Assembly: GCF_021608185.1 (NCBI RefSeq)
Contig: NZ_JAKIHN010000004.1
Span: 124,001 to 188,000, forward strand
Reading direction: 5' to 3'
DNA: 64,000 bases
Source of the DNA: Flavobacterium anseongense
GTDB taxonomy: Bacteria; Bacteroidota; Bacteroidia; Flavobacteriales; Flavobacteriaceae
Below are positions 42,033 to 50,998 of this stretch, in pieces. The number at the start of each line of letters is the position of its first letter. The stretch's first letter is position 1. Under the pieces are notes generated by a model. It ran no database searches. It was not told the origin of the DNA and saw only the letters and a program-made list of their open reading frames with translations. A program made the translations under genes and the position numbers.

Positions 42033-42085
42033 AAAAAAACAAATCCCAAATTCCAATAACTTAAAGATTTTGGAATTTGGGATTC
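42033..42085 (-). terminator. Terminator of the cyclophilin gene (minus strand)
   Basis: Perfect 14-bp inverted repeat: AATCCCAAATTCCA (42042-42055) and TGGAATTTGGGATT (42071-42084). Read on the minus strand it follows the stop codon at 42102 and is followed by a run of seven T (plus-strand A 42033-42039). Confidence 0.85.
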
Positions 42086-42101
42086 TATATTTTGGTGCTT
42101 A

Positions 42102-42728
42102 TTATTTATTTTTAATTATATACGCTTTCTTAATGGAGTCTAGTTTTGGAAATAGTTGCAAGTACTTTTTTCGGTTGGCACTTAAGGAGTCATATACATC
42201 CATAGTTTTATTGCCATAGCCGGAATAAAGTTTTTCTACTACATCCATGCCATTAATCACATAGCCCAACACCGGATAACCTCTTACATCTTTAGGAGAA
42301 ACGGTGTCTAACCTCACATTGTCTTTTAGGTTGATAAACAAGTCATTTCCGCGTGTTTCCTTGCCATCCCGGGCAAAACTCACATAACCTTTTAGGTTGC
42401 TTTTAAGCACAGGCTCATCCGGAACCTTAAATTTTTCCCATTTCTTGTAGACGATAGTATCGATATTTCCGAACTGCACGACAAAATTGGGCACAACTCT
42501 ATAAAAAAGTTGATTGTCATAAAAATGATGTGTCAGTAATTGGTGCAGACGATCAGCTGCTTGTGGAGACCATTCTCGGGTTACTTCTATATCGAAATTT
42601 CCTTTCGATGTTTCAAAACGTGCGGTGTAATTAGGAGGAGCGGTTTCTTTTGTCCAATCAGCATTAAAAGTTGATTTACTGCAACAAATAAAAAAGAAGG
42701 CAACTAAAATAGTCACTGCATATTTCAT
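42102..42728 (-). CDS. Cyclophilin-type peptidyl-prolyl isomerase lipoprotein
   Basis: 208 residues. Lipoprotein signal MKYAVTILVAFFFICC, then a cyclophilin domain (about 30-185): ARFETSKGNFDIEVTREWSPQAADRLHQLLTHHFYD, FYRVVPNFVVQFG (about 94-106, the catalytic Arg in FYRV), YVSFARDGKETRGNDLFINL with RGNDLFINL in place of the usual S-x-QFFI, and VLGYVINGMDVVEKL. It would catalyse prolyl isomerisation in the periplasm. The usual Gln-Phe-Phe of the active site is NDLFI, so activity may be reduced. Confidence 0.88.
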   Translation of the reverse strand: MKYAVTILVAFFFICCSKSTFNADWTKETAPPNYTARFETSKGNFDIEVTREWSPQAADRLHQLLTHHFYDNQLFYRVVPNFVVQFGNIDTIVYKKWEKFKVPDEPVLKSNLKGYVSFARDGKETRGNDLFINLKDNVRLDTVSPKDVRGYPVLGYVINGMDVVEKLYSGYGNKTMDVYDSLSANRKKYLQLFPKLDSIKKAYIIKNK

Positions 42729-42752
42729 CCGATAAATAGATTAATTATTTAT

Positions 42753-42932
42753 TTATTCTTCTTCTCCGTCTTCAGCATTAAAATAAGCAACTCCCATCCA
42801 GAGTATTCCCAGACCAACTCCTATAGTAGCCCCAAGCTGAATATTGTCATATACATATCCTAGAACCAGCGCTCCAACTACAAATAAAAAAAACACTCTT
42901 AATGCTCTAAAGAAACCTTTTTTAACTTTCAT
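42753..42932 (-). CDS. Small membrane protein, 59 aa
   Basis: ATG at 42932, TAA at 42753-42755. Translated by hand: MKVKKGFFRALRVFFLFVVG, then ALVLGYVYDN, IQLGATIGVGLGILWMGVAY and FNAEDGEEE. Two membrane helices with a positive N-terminus and an acidic tail. The composition and the good ATG make it a likely gene; 24 bases upstream of the cyclophilin gene on the same strand. Function unknown. Confidence 0.7.
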   Translation of the reverse strand: MKVKKGFFRALRVFFLFVVGALVLGYVYDNIQLGATIGVGLGILWMGVAYFNAEDGEEE

Positions 42933-42963
42933 AATTATAATTTTTCGTTAAAGTAATAATTAA

Positions 42964-43002
42964 TTATGAAATTTAAATGTTAATTTTTAACATATTTCAT
43001 AA
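42964..43002. repeat. Interrupted inverted repeat between divergent genes
   Basis: TTATGAAAT / ATTTCATAA (9 bp) and, inside, ATGTTAA / TTAACAT (7 bp), with a TTAA bulge on one arm and a 3-base loop. It lies between the divergent starts of the 59-aa protein and the E1 gene, so it may be an operator or an RNA hairpin. Confidence 0.55.
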
Positions 43003-43134
43003 TCTTATTAACCGACAATTGTTAGCAATTTTTTATTTATCAATCCGAAAGAAGTGATTGCCCAAAAAACTGTAACAGCTGGTAAAAAGGGAGAATTCAA
43101 ACAGTTTCATCTTTTTTAGGAACAAAAAAAGTGA

Positions 43135-43142
43135 TATTTTTG
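43135..43142 (+). promoter_or_regulatory. E1 fusion promoter -7 box
   Basis: TATTTTTG fits TAnnTTTG, 21 bases before the ATG at 43164, and places the longer ORF start at 43131 upstream of transcription. Confidence 0.6.
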
Positions 43143-43163
43143 CAGGGCTTTAAATACGACCAA

Positions 43164-45140
43164 ATGAATTTCGACAGAAAAGAGTTATCCAATGTTCAAT
43201 TATTGGATTTATATAAAAAATTACTAAAACCAAGACTTATTGAAGAAAAGATGCTGATTCTACTGCGTCAGGGAAAAGTGTCTAAATGGTTTTCTGGAAT
43301 TGGTCAGGAAGCAATTTCTGTCGGAATAACCGCTGCTTTAGATAAAGACGAATACATTCTGCCGATGCATAGAAATTTAGGAGTTTTCACAGGTCGTGAT
43401 ATTCCGTTGCAGCGATTATTTTCACAATGGCAGGGAAAGAAAACCGGATTTACCAAAGGCAGAGACAGAAGTTTTCACTTTGGAACCCAAGAGTTTAATA
43501 TCATCGGAATGATATCGCATTTGGGTCCACAATTGGGTGTAGCAGATGGAATTGCATTAGCCAACAAATTAAAGAAGAACGGAAAAGTTACTGCAGTTTT
43601 TACCGGAGAAGGTGCAACATCAGAAGGAGATTTTCACGAGGCATTAAACATAGCATCGGTATGGGATTTGCCGGTTTTATTTGTGATTGAAAATAATGGT
43701 TATGGACTTTCGACACCAACTAACGAGCAATACCGTTGTGAAAACCTTGCTGATAAGGGAATAGGCTACGGCATGGAAAGTCATATACTTGACGGGAATA
43801 ATATATTAGAAGTTTATTCTAAAATAGCTGAACTTAAAGCGTCTTTGGCTGAGAACCCTAGACCAGTTTTATTAGAGTTTAAAACCTTCAGAATGCGAGG
43901 TCACGAAGAAGCAAGTGGTACAAAATATGTTCCGCAGGAATTGATGGATATGTGGGCAATCAAAGATCCGATTTCAAATTATAAAGAATATCTGCAACGA
44001 ATTAGTGTGCTTTCGGATGAAGAAGATGCTAAGATAACCAAAGCCATCAAGAAAGAAATTGATGAACATTGGGCAATTACTCAAGCTGAGCCGGACATTA
44101 CGGCAAGTTTAGAAGAAGAATTAGGTGATGTTTACAAACCGTATGATTTTGAAGAAGTTAATCATTCGGATAAAGTAGAAAACATTAGAGTTGTAGATGC
44201 AATTTCAAATGCCTTGCGTCAATCGATGGAGCGTCATGATAACTTGGTTATTATGGGTCAGGACATTGCTGAATATGGTGGTGCTTTTAAAATTACGGAT
44301 GGTTTTGTCGATCAGTTTGGAAAAGAAAGAGTTCGCAATACACCAATCTGCGAAAGCGCTGTGGTTTCTGCCGGAATGGGATTATCTATAAACGGTCACA
44401 AAGCAGTTGTCGAAATGCAGTTTGCCGATTTCGTTTCAACAGGTTTTAATCCGATTGTAAATCTTTTAGCAAAACAACACTATCGTTGGAATGAAAAAGC
44501 CGATGTTGTAGTGCGTATGCCTTGTGGTGGCGGAACACAAGCCGGACCTTTTCATTCACAAACCAATGAAGCCTGGTTTACTAAAACGCCGGGATTGAAA
44601 GTCGTTTATCCTGCTTTTCCATATGACGCAAAAGGATTGTTGAATACGGCAATCAACGACCCAAATCCGGTAATGTTCTTTGAGCACAAACAATTATACC
44701 GTTCGGTTTATCAGGATGTGCCTTCCGATTATTACACCATTCCGTTTGGAAAAGCTGCTTTGTTGAAAGAAGGGACACAGGTAACCATCATTTCGTTTGG
44801 AGCCGGAGTGCATTGGGCTTTGGAAACACTAAATAAACATCCTGAAATCAGTGCTGATTTATTGGATTTAAGAACGTTACAACCTTTGGATACTGATGCT
44901 ATTTTTGCCTCCGTAAAGAAAACAAACAAAGTAATCATTCTACAGGAAGACACGCTTTTTGGAGGAGTTGCCAGCGATATTTCGGCTATGATTATGGAGC
45001 AATGCTTCGAACATTTAGATGGACCGGTTAGAAGAGTTGGTAGTTTGGAAAGCGCCATTCCATTCGTGAAAGCCTTAGAAGATCAGTATTTGCCTAAGGA
45101 GCGATTCGAAAACCATTTGTTAGAGCTTTTAGCTTATTAG
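43164..45140 (+). CDS. 2-oxoacid dehydrogenase E1 alpha-beta fusion
   Basis: 658 residues from ATG 43164. Residues 1-330 are the alpha part, with the ThDP site [32 protein letters not shown] (about 143-175) and the phosphorylation-loop-like [12 protein letters not shown]. Residues 345-658 are the beta part ([54 protein letters not shown], and EHKQLYRS). Bacteroidota often fuse the two chains of branched-chain or pyruvate-type E1. It decarboxylates a 2-oxoacid and acylates the lipoyl E2; no E2 gene is nearby and the substrate (branched-chain 2-oxoacids most likely) cannot be proved here. Confidence 0.92.
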   Translation: MNFDRKELSNVQLLDLYKKLLKPRLIEEKMLILLRQGKVSKWFSGIGQEAISVGITAALDKDEYILPMHRNLGVFTGRDIPLQRLFSQWQGKKTGFTKGRDRSFHFGTQEFNIIGMISHLGPQLGVADGIALANKLKKNGKVTAVFTGEGATSEGDFHEALNIASVWDLPVLFVIENNGYGLSTPTNEQYRCENLADKGIGYGMESHILDGNNILEVYSKIAELKASLAENPRPVLLEFKTFRMRGHEEASGTKYVPQELMDMWAIKDPISNYKEYLQRISVLSDEEDAKITKAIKKEIDEHWAITQAEPDITASLEEELGDVYKPYDFEEVNHSDKVENIRVVDAISNALRQSMERHDNLVIMGQDIAEYGGAFKITDGFVDQFGKERVRNTPICESAVVSAGMGLSINGHKAVVEMQFADFVSTGFNPIVNLLAKQHYRWNEKADVVVRMPCGGGTQAGPFHSQTNEAWFTKTPGLKVVYPAFPYDAKGLLNTAINDPNPVMFFEHKQLYRSVYQDVPSDYYTIPFGKAALLKEGTQVTIISFGAGVHWALETLNKHPEISADLLDLRTLQPLDTDAIFASVKKTNKVIILQEDTLFGGVASDISAMIMEQCFEHLDGPVRRVGSLESAIPFVKALEDQYLPKERFENHLLELLAY

Positions 45141-45222
45141 AAAGAGGTTAGTTTTAGCTTAGTTTATCCAAATTAAGTGTTCGTTTAACGCATCCTTAAC
45201 ACAAAGCAAAAGTGATAATTTA

Positions 45223-45230
45223 TATTTTTG
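45223..45230 (+). promoter_or_regulatory. Promoter -7 box of the 160-aa secreted protein
   Basis: TATTTTTG, consistent with TAnnTTTG, about 75 bases before the ATG at 45305. Confidence 0.5.
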
Positions 45231-45304
45231 ATGTGATTAAAAATGACTTTTATATTCATTCTTAATCACATTATTTATTTGAATATATTTTAAATTCTAA
45301 TCTT

Positions 45305-45787
45305 ATGAAAACTACCTTTTTAACATTATTAGTGATTTTGGGAAGTAATGCTTTTGCACAAACACATCAATTAGTTAAACACGACGGATCTGAACATGCA
45401 GTAAATTTTATTAAAAATGAAAATGGCATACTATATTATTCGAATCCGGAAAGCTATGAACAACAAAAAGTAAGTGCCTATGCAGTGGCTTCTTTGAAAA
45501 ATCTAAAAACATCAGATGTTCAAACAGTTTCTGCAAAAGTTGCTATAGCTGCAAAATGTGATTTTGATAAAGTCACTGTTTTAAGTCGGAAAGATCAAAC
45601 AGCCGGATTGAATCAAGTTGCTACTTATACCGGAATACTCAATAAAACTAAAGGAATATCATCATCAGAACAGTTTGAACAAACCATTCAAAGCATAAAG
45701 CAAAAAGCAGCCGCAAAAGGTTATCCTTTTATTACCGTTACTAAAAAAACAAATGGAGATTATGAGGCAGTTGCCTATAATTATTAA
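45305..45787 (+). CDS. Secreted protein of unknown function, 160 aa
   Basis: Signal peptide MKTTFLTLLVILGSNAFA-QTH. The mature part begins HQLVKHDGSEHAVNFIKNENGILYYSNPESYEQQKV, has VAIAAKCDFDKVTVLSRKDQT with a single Cys, and ends KAAAKGYPFITVTKKTNGDYEAVAYNY, a strand-rich end that resembles YdgH/BhsA-type small stress domains only loosely. No membrane helix in the mature protein. Periplasmic location is likely. No family recognised. Confidence 0.65.
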   Translation: MKTTFLTLLVILGSNAFAQTHQLVKHDGSEHAVNFIKNENGILYYSNPESYEQQKVSAYAVASLKNLKTSDVQTVSAKVAIAAKCDFDKVTVLSRKDQTAGLNQVATYTGILNKTKGISSSEQFEQTIQSIKQKAAAKGYPFITVTKKTNGDYEAVAYNY

Positions 45788-45822
45788 TTTTTTGGGATAT
45801 AATCAGTTCTGAATTTTAGTAT

Positions 45823-45857
45823 AACCTGTTAGGGATAATTTCTCTGACAGGTTTTTT
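45823..45857. terminator. Terminator between convergent genes
   Basis: AACCTGT (45823-45829) with ACAGGTT (45847-45853); the inner part AGGGA/TCTCT extends the stem. Seven T follow. Confidence 0.7.
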
Positions 45858-45879
45858 TACATCCATATAAAACTTTGCT

Positions 45880-46893
45880 TTATGCTTTCAAATGCTTCTT
45901 TAATCGTTCCTGAATAATCTGCAACGGTGAAGCAATCGCATTAATGTATTGAAAATTGCCGTCACGTTGGTTGTTGATAGAAAGCTGTATCGGACAAGCT
46001 TCGCTTTGAATAGCGTTTACTTTAAATGTATTTGTTTTCGAATCATAAAGAACATAAGGCGCGCCCGAAGAACCAAATCTAAAATAACCTTTGATTAAGT
46101 AGCGTAAACCTTCGAGATTATAGTTTCCGCCAACACGGTCTTGATAGATAGCAAAATGTTCTGTAAAACCTTCTATTTTGGCCTTGTTAAGTAGCTTCCC
46201 AATCTCACTCATAGGTGAACTTTGCAGGCAATAATAATTTTCCTGATTGTCATCTAAAATACTATAATCCACATCAAGACTTGGCATTGCATCGATGATT
46301 TCCTGAGGGGTATTCACGATTTTATACAAAGCAATATCTTCATTATAAAAAGCTTCTACTAATGCGACTTCAACTAAAAAAGTGTGTCGATTGATGCCTG
46401 ACTCTGCAAATGAAGTAGCAGTATTAAAATGAACGGTCAATGCAGGATTATTATAAAACTGATTTTCCTTGAATTGTACTACCAAAAAAGGTTTGCAAAT
46501 CGAACGATCCATCATTGTAATCCATCGCGTATCAAAATTAATTTGCTTGAGTGTATCAACCACTAATTGAAATTCACTTGGATTATTACTATTCCAATAT
46601 CTTTTTCCTGTAGCAATATCTAATGGATAGCAGGTTTCAAATAGTTGTACTTGCTCGGAATTCAGATAAGGAAAAATATTGGTTAGATAAATTCCATTTT
46701 CAATCCATCTGAAATACTTGGCTTCTGTTTTTAAGTTATGGGCTACTGATAATATATAACCACTGCCAATGTGAAATGCACAAATGTTATTGTCAAAATG
46801 TCTTCTTTGAAAGTCATTGATATTTTGTGTCCACATAATCCGAAAGAGTGGAGAAGTTTGTTCGTGGGTTAATTCTAATTGTTTTTGAAGCAT
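45880..46893 (-). CDS. Trypsin-like serine protease without signal peptide
   Basis: 337 residues from ATG 46893. The chymotrypsin triad is complete: His52 in GSGYILSVAHNL, Asp186 in YNEDIALYKI and Ser276 in FGSSGAPY (GxSGxP). The central part carries an unusual 60-130 insertion between His and Asp. No signal peptide or membrane helix is seen, so it should be cytoplasmic, unlike DegP/HtrA. The start is set by the promoter box at 46929-46936 on the minus strand, which puts the ATG codons at 46953 and 46926 before or at the transcription start. No partner genes are on its strand; target unknown. Confidence 0.75.
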   Translation of the reverse strand: MLQKQLELTHEQTSPLFRIMWTQNINDFQRRHFDNNICAFHIGSGYILSVAHNLKTEAKYFRWIENGIYLTNIFPYLNSEQVQLFETCYPLDIATGKRYWNSNNPSEFQLVVDTLKQINFDTRWITMMDRSICKPFLVVQFKENQFYNNPALTVHFNTATSFAESGINRHTFLVEVALVEAFYNEDIALYKIVNTPQEIIDAMPSLDVDYSILDDNQENYYCLQSSPMSEIGKLLNKAKIEGFTEHFAIYQDRVGGNYNLEGLRYLIKGYFRFGSSGAPYVLYDSKTNTFKVNAIQSEACPIQLSINNQRDGNFQYINAIASPLQIIQERLKKHLKA

Positions 46894-46928
46894 AAAATAA
46901 TGCAGACAAAATAGTTGTTTCTGCATTC

Positions 46929-46936
46929 CAAAGATA
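46929..46936 (-). promoter_or_regulatory. Protease promoter -7 box
   Basis: TATCTTTG on the minus strand, 36 bases before the chosen ATG at 46893. Confidence 0.55.
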
Positions 46937-47101
46937 ACAAACAAAACAAACAATTGTAAACTGTAATTTTCAATTTAAATATTTAGTATCTTTACGTTTA
47001 GAATAAAATACGCCTCTGTTCTTGGTCTATCTGCCAAATCAAATTGCCATACAAATTTAACTACACTGCTGGTTTTACTAACAAATTAAAATACCAATAG
47101 T

Positions 47102-47950
47102 ATGGAACAACAATTAGAAGAAATCCGTGAACAACAAAAAGCTTCATGGAACAAATTTTCTCCAGGATGGAAAAAATGGGACGACCTGATGATGGATTTT
47201 CTGCAGCCAATGGGCGATGAAATCATTAAATTATTGAGGTTAAAAGAAACCGATAATGTTTTGGATATTGCTGCCGGAACAGGCGAACCCGGATTGACAA
47301 TAGCCAAAATCGTTACCAATGGAAAAGTAGTAATCACCGATTTATCAGATGATATGCTTGAAATAGCACGTGAAAACGCAATGCTTAAAGGTATAAAGAA
47401 TATTGAAACGCAGGCTTGTGATGTTTGTGAATTGCCTTTTGAAAACAACACCTTTGATGCAATAAGTTGCCGGTTTGGTTTTATGTTTTTTCCCGATATG
47501 CTTCTAGCTGCCAAGGAAATGCAGCGTGTTTTGAAACCGGGTGGAAGGATAGCTACTTCGGTTTGGAATGGTCCGGAAAAGAACTTTTGGGTAACGGCAT
47601 CCATGGGAACCATAAACCGTAATATGGAATTACCGGCACCACCGCCTGGTTCTCCCGGAATGTTTCGCTGTGCCAAAGACAATTTTATTGTCGAATTATT
47701 TCAACAGGCAGGATTTGCCAATGTTTCCCAACGGGAAGTAGCAGGAAAACTAAAATGCAAGACTACAGATGTTTATTGGAATATGATGACTGAAGTTGCA
47801 GCACCTTTTGTAGCAGCATTGAGCAAGGCTGATGATGCGATGAAAGAAAAAATAAGAAGAGAAGTATATCAGCTTATCAATGAAAGATATCCCGACGGAA
47901 ATGTACAGATTGATTCCAGTGCATTGGTAATTTATGGTGAGAAAGTGTAG
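47102..47950 (+). CDS. Class I SAM-dependent methyltransferase, UbiE-like
   Basis: 282 residues. SAM site: NVLDIAAGTGEPGLTIAK (about 58-75, motif I), VVITDLSDDMLEIAREN (acidic loop of motif II), ACDVCELPFENNTFDAISCRFGFMFFPD (about 118-145) and VLKPGGRIATSVW (about 152-164). The UbiE/Methyltransf_11 type has many substrates (quinones, small molecules, arsenite). It precedes a DUF4242 protein by 36 bases, so the two likely form an operon. A near-consensus box TATCTTTA at 46987-46994 may be the promoter. Confidence 0.88.
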   Translation: MEQQLEEIREQQKASWNKFSPGWKKWDDLMMDFLQPMGDEIIKLLRLKETDNVLDIAAGTGEPGLTIAKIVTNGKVVITDLSDDMLEIARENAMLKGIKNIETQACDVCELPFENNTFDAISCRFGFMFFPDMLLAAKEMQRVLKPGGRIATSVWNGPEKNFWVTASMGTINRNMELPAPPPGSPGMFRCAKDNFIVELFQQAGFANVSQREVAGKLKCKTTDVYWNMMTEVAAPFVAALSKADDAMKEKIRREVYQLINERYPDGNVQIDSSALVIYGEKV

Positions 47951-47986
47951 AACAATAATTCAAATATTAATTTAAAATAGAAAATT

Positions 47987-48259
47987 ATGCCAAAGTATGT
48001 TATTGAACGAGAAATTCCCGGAGCGGGTAATTTAACTCAAGAGCAATTAAAAGGAATTTCACAAACCTCTTGTGGTGTTTTAAGCAAATTAGGATCAGAA
48101 ATCCAATGGGTGGAAAGTTTTGTTACCGGTGACAAAATTTATTGTGTTTATATAGCACCTAACGAAGAATTGATAAAAGAGCATGCTAAGCAGGGTGGCT
48201 TTCCAGCCAATAACATTGCTGAAGTCAAGAATATAATTAATCCGGTTACTGCGGAGTAA
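47987..48259 (+). CDS. DUF4242-type small protein
   Basis: 90 residues: YVIEREIPGAGNLTQEQLKGISQTSCGVLSKLG, IQWVESFVTGDKIYCVYIAPNEELIKEHAKQGGFPANNIAEVKNII. This matches the DUF4242 family, ferredoxin-like small proteins; a structure of one actinobacterial member is described as nickel-binding. Residues Cys28 and Cys53 and His66 could bind metal. Placed directly after the methyltransferase. Confidence 0.82.
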   Translation: MPKYVIEREIPGAGNLTQEQLKGISQTSCGVLSKLGSEIQWVESFVTGDKIYCVYIAPNEELIKEHAKQGGFPANNIAEVKNIINPVTAE

Positions 48260-48264
48260 ACGCT

Positions 48265-48306
48265 AAAACCGAAACTGTTTTAAAAGATGGTTTCGGTTTT
48301 TTTTTG
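48265..48306 (+). terminator. Terminator of the methyltransferase operon
   Basis: AAAACCGAAAC (48265-48275) and GTTTCGGTTTT (48290-48300), 11-bp stem, loop of 14 bases, followed by T-run. Confidence 0.85.
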
Positions 48307-48489
48307 TTTTCAAATACGTTAGTGCTTCGATTAACTTATTAACAAGAAAATGGTTCATAAATAAAGTTAGCTGCTCGTGTCTCAACTAATTAATTTATTA
48401 AATTTGAGACTTATAGCAATAAAATCATTACTAATCATTTCCCCACTTGATTAGATTTTATAAGACTTCATTACCTCAACTGTAACATT

Positions 48490-49545
48490 ATGAACGAAAA
48501 ATCCCTTTTCAAATCGGCTATTTTAACCTTAGTTATTGTAGTCACTGTTGTATTAAGCTTTGAAATTTATTTACGGTCTAAAGGCGTTGTCATAGATTAT
48601 GACGATGGAGCGCCGCTTTGGTCAGATAAACGGGCAATGGTTTATGAACCTTCAGATAAAGCCGTTGTTTTTATTGGTTCATCACGCATCAAGTATGATC
48701 TTGATCAAGCCACATGGAATAGTCTGACTCCTTTTCATCCGATACAATTGGCTATTGAAGGAAGTTGTCCGCGACCTATTTTAGAAGATTTGGCCAACGA
48801 CCCAAACTTTAAAGGAAAGCTGGTTATTGATGTGACTGAAGGATTATTCTTTTCTATGGCGCCACCTAATTTGGAAACCGCAATTGAACGTATAAAATAC
48901 TTTCATGACCGAACACCTGCTCAACGCGTCAGTTTTGAATTAAACAGAGTTCTTGAATCACAGTTTGTTTTTTTGAACAAGGATTACTTTTCTTTAAATG
49001 CACAACTTGACGGCTTAGGAATACAAAGCAGACCGGGAGTTTTTATGATGCCTTATTTTCCAAGAAATTTTTCGATGATTACTTTTGGAAGACAACATTA
49101 TATGACCGATGAGTTTGTGGCGAATACAGCTGAAGTTAATCAGGTAAAAAGCAATTGGGTTTTCTTTGCCAAAATGGCGAAGAGCGGACCGCCAACGCCT
49201 CCGCAAGCTTTTGAGGCAATCTTCAAATCGGTAAAAGAAAACGTCAACAAAATAAAGGCACGTGGAGGTGAAGTAGTATTTGTGAGAACGCCATCGAGCG
49301 GTGATTACTATAAAGGAGAAACTATGGGTTTTCCCAGAGAAAAGTATTGGGAAAGATTGTTAAAAGAAACGGATTGTCCCGGAATTCATTTTATGGATTA
49401 TCCGGAAATGAATCATTTTGATTGTCCTGAATTTTCACATTTGAAGCTTTCAGATGCCGTACTGTTTACCAAATCATTTTTTAATGAATTGAGTAAACAA
49501 AAAGGCTTTACCGATTTGCAATCTAACAAACCACAAACCAACTAA
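48490..49545 (+). CDS. Membrane-anchored SGNH-like partner of an MBOAT acyltransferase
   Basis: 351 residues. One membrane helix (about 10-28), then a periplasmic domain. The SGNH block I is seen as VVFIGSSRIKYDLD (about 57-70) with the nucleophile-like Ser, and block V as HFDCPEFSHLKLSDA (about 317-331) with D-x-x-x-x-H. Such AlgJ/AlgX/DltD-like proteins work with an MBOAT protein to put acyl groups on cell-surface polymers. The MBOAT gene is 12 bases downstream. Target polymer unknown. Confidence 0.75.
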   Translation: MNEKSLFKSAILTLVIVVTVVLSFEIYLRSKGVVIDYDDGAPLWSDKRAMVYEPSDKAVVFIGSSRIKYDLDQATWNSLTPFHPIQLAIEGSCPRPILEDLANDPNFKGKLVIDVTEGLFFSMAPPNLETAIERIKYFHDRTPAQRVSFELNRVLESQFVFLNKDYFSLNAQLDGLGIQSRPGVFMMPYFPRNFSMITFGRQHYMTDEFVANTAEVNQVKSNWVFFAKMAKSGPPTPPQAFEAIFKSVKENVNKIKARGGEVVFVRTPSSGDYYKGETMGFPREKYWERLLKETDCPGIHFMDYPEMNHFDCPEFSHLKLSDAVLFTKSFFNELSKQKGFTDLQSNKPQTN

Positions 49546-49557
49546 TCCCAAGCAATT

Positions 49558-50985
49558 ATGGTATTCAATTCCTATACATTCGTCGCTTTCTTTATACTGA
49601 TACTTTTTCTGCACAACTTACCAATTCCGTGGAAAACCAAAAAAGTAAACCTGTTATTGGCTAGTTATATTTTCTATGCTGCCTGGAATCCGCCGTTTAT
49701 ACTGCTGTTATGGATGTCGACTGTTATCGATTTTTATGTAGGTCGGGCGTTATATAATGAAGAAAATCCACATAAAAAGAAACTTTTACTAGTCGTTAGT
49801 TTGATCGGTAATTTGGGAATGCTTTGCTTTTTCAAATACGGAACATTTTTGTTAGACAACTTTGTAGCTTTGAGTCACGTTGTCGGATTTGATTTTAATC
49901 CGGCTAAACCAAATATTATCCTTCCGGCCGGAATTTCGTTTTACACATTCACAACTTTGTGTTACACCATAGATATGTATAAAAAGGAAAGCAAGCCAGT
50001 CAAATCACTATTGGATTTCTCTTTGTTTGTGACCTTCTTTCCGCACTTGGTTGCCGGTCCGATTGTCAGACCACCACAATTAGTTCCACAATTTGAAAGT
50101 CCGAGAGTAGCTTCGCGCAAGCAAATGATGGATGGATTGCTACTTTTGACTTTAGGCTTGTTTATGAAAGTAGTTTTAGCCGATAGCATGTTGTCATCTA
50201 CAGCCGATTCGGTTTTTGATAGCCATGATAAATTACCGATGTTGGATGCATGGATTGGCGTTCTCGCTTTTTCCGGACAAATCTTTTTAGACTTTGCTGG
50301 CTATTCTACCTGCGCTATTGGTGTGGCCTTATGTCTTGGATTTGTATTGCCTCAGAACTTTAACTATCCCTATGCAGCAATAGGATTTACAGACTTTTGG
50401 CGTCGTTGGCATATTACCTTATCCAGTTGGCTAAGAGATTATTTATACATTCCGTTAGGAGGAAGCCGAAACGGAAAAGCTAAGATGTATTTTGCTTTAA
50501 TGATGACGATGCTTTTGGGAGGTTTATGGCATGGTGCTAATTGGACATTTGTGGCTTGGGGCGGATTACACGGTTTGTATCTTTGGGTGGAAAAATTCTT
50601 TAAAGACAGAAGAGGAGTGAAGTCTGAAAGTAATACTTCAGCTAATACAGTAACTAACTTTTGTTATGCGGTGTTAACCTTTATGTTGGTCAATATTACA
50701 TGGGTTTTCTTTCGTTCGGAAACGTTTGCAGGTTCGTGGGCGTTGTTGCAATCTATGTTTGGAATGGCAGATGGAAAACCATTGTTAACCACTTTAGCCA
50801 TTTTGAAAGTGGCTATTATTGTCCCATTCATAGTAATATTTCATTGGTTTTTACGAAACACCAAAGTCCTCGATGTTGCTTACAAACTTTCTTGGGTTTG
50901 GCTGAGCATTGTTTGGTCGGGAATGTTGTTATTGCTTATTTGGGCACAGGAAAGCGGCAGTTCGTTTATCTATTTTCAGTTTTAA
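49558..50985 (+). CDS. MBOAT-family O-acyltransferase (AlgI/DltB-like)
   Basis: 475 residues, about 11 membrane helices. Characteristic: VFNSYTFVAFFILI N-terminus, LPAGISFYTFTTLCYTIDMYK (about 121-141), FPHLVAGPIVRPPQLVPQ, FWRRWHITLSSWLRDYLYIPLGGSR (about 280-304) and the active His in LGGLWHGANWTFVAWGGLHG (about 318-337). It moves an acyl group, often acetyl, across the membrane to an extracellular polymer. Pair partner: the SGNH-like protein just upstream. Confidence 0.93.
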   Translation: MVFNSYTFVAFFILILFLHNLPIPWKTKKVNLLLASYIFYAAWNPPFILLLWMSTVIDFYVGRALYNEENPHKKKLLLVVSLIGNLGMLCFFKYGTFLLDNFVALSHVVGFDFNPAKPNIILPAGISFYTFTTLCYTIDMYKKESKPVKSLLDFSLFVTFFPHLVAGPIVRPPQLVPQFESPRVASRKQMMDGLLLLTLGLFMKVVLADSMLSSTADSVFDSHDKLPMLDAWIGVLAFSGQIFLDFAGYSTCAIGVALCLGFVLPQNFNYPYAAIGFTDFWRRWHITLSSWLRDYLYIPLGGSRNGKAKMYFALMMTMLLGGLWHGANWTFVAWGGLHGLYLWVEKFFKDRRGVKSESNTSANTVTNFCYAVLTFMLVNITWVFFRSETFAGSWALLQSMFGMADGKPLLTTLAILKVAIIVPFIVIFHWFLRNTKVLDVAYKLSWVWLSIVWSGMLLLLIWAQESGSSFIYFQF

Positions 50986-50998
50986 AAAGGAAGATAAT

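Noticed and set aside
47086..47682. Minus-strand ORF of 198 aa
   Set aside because: Antisense to the methyltransferase, whose SAM motifs are on the plus strand; the Ser/Ile-rich product looks like a shadow.
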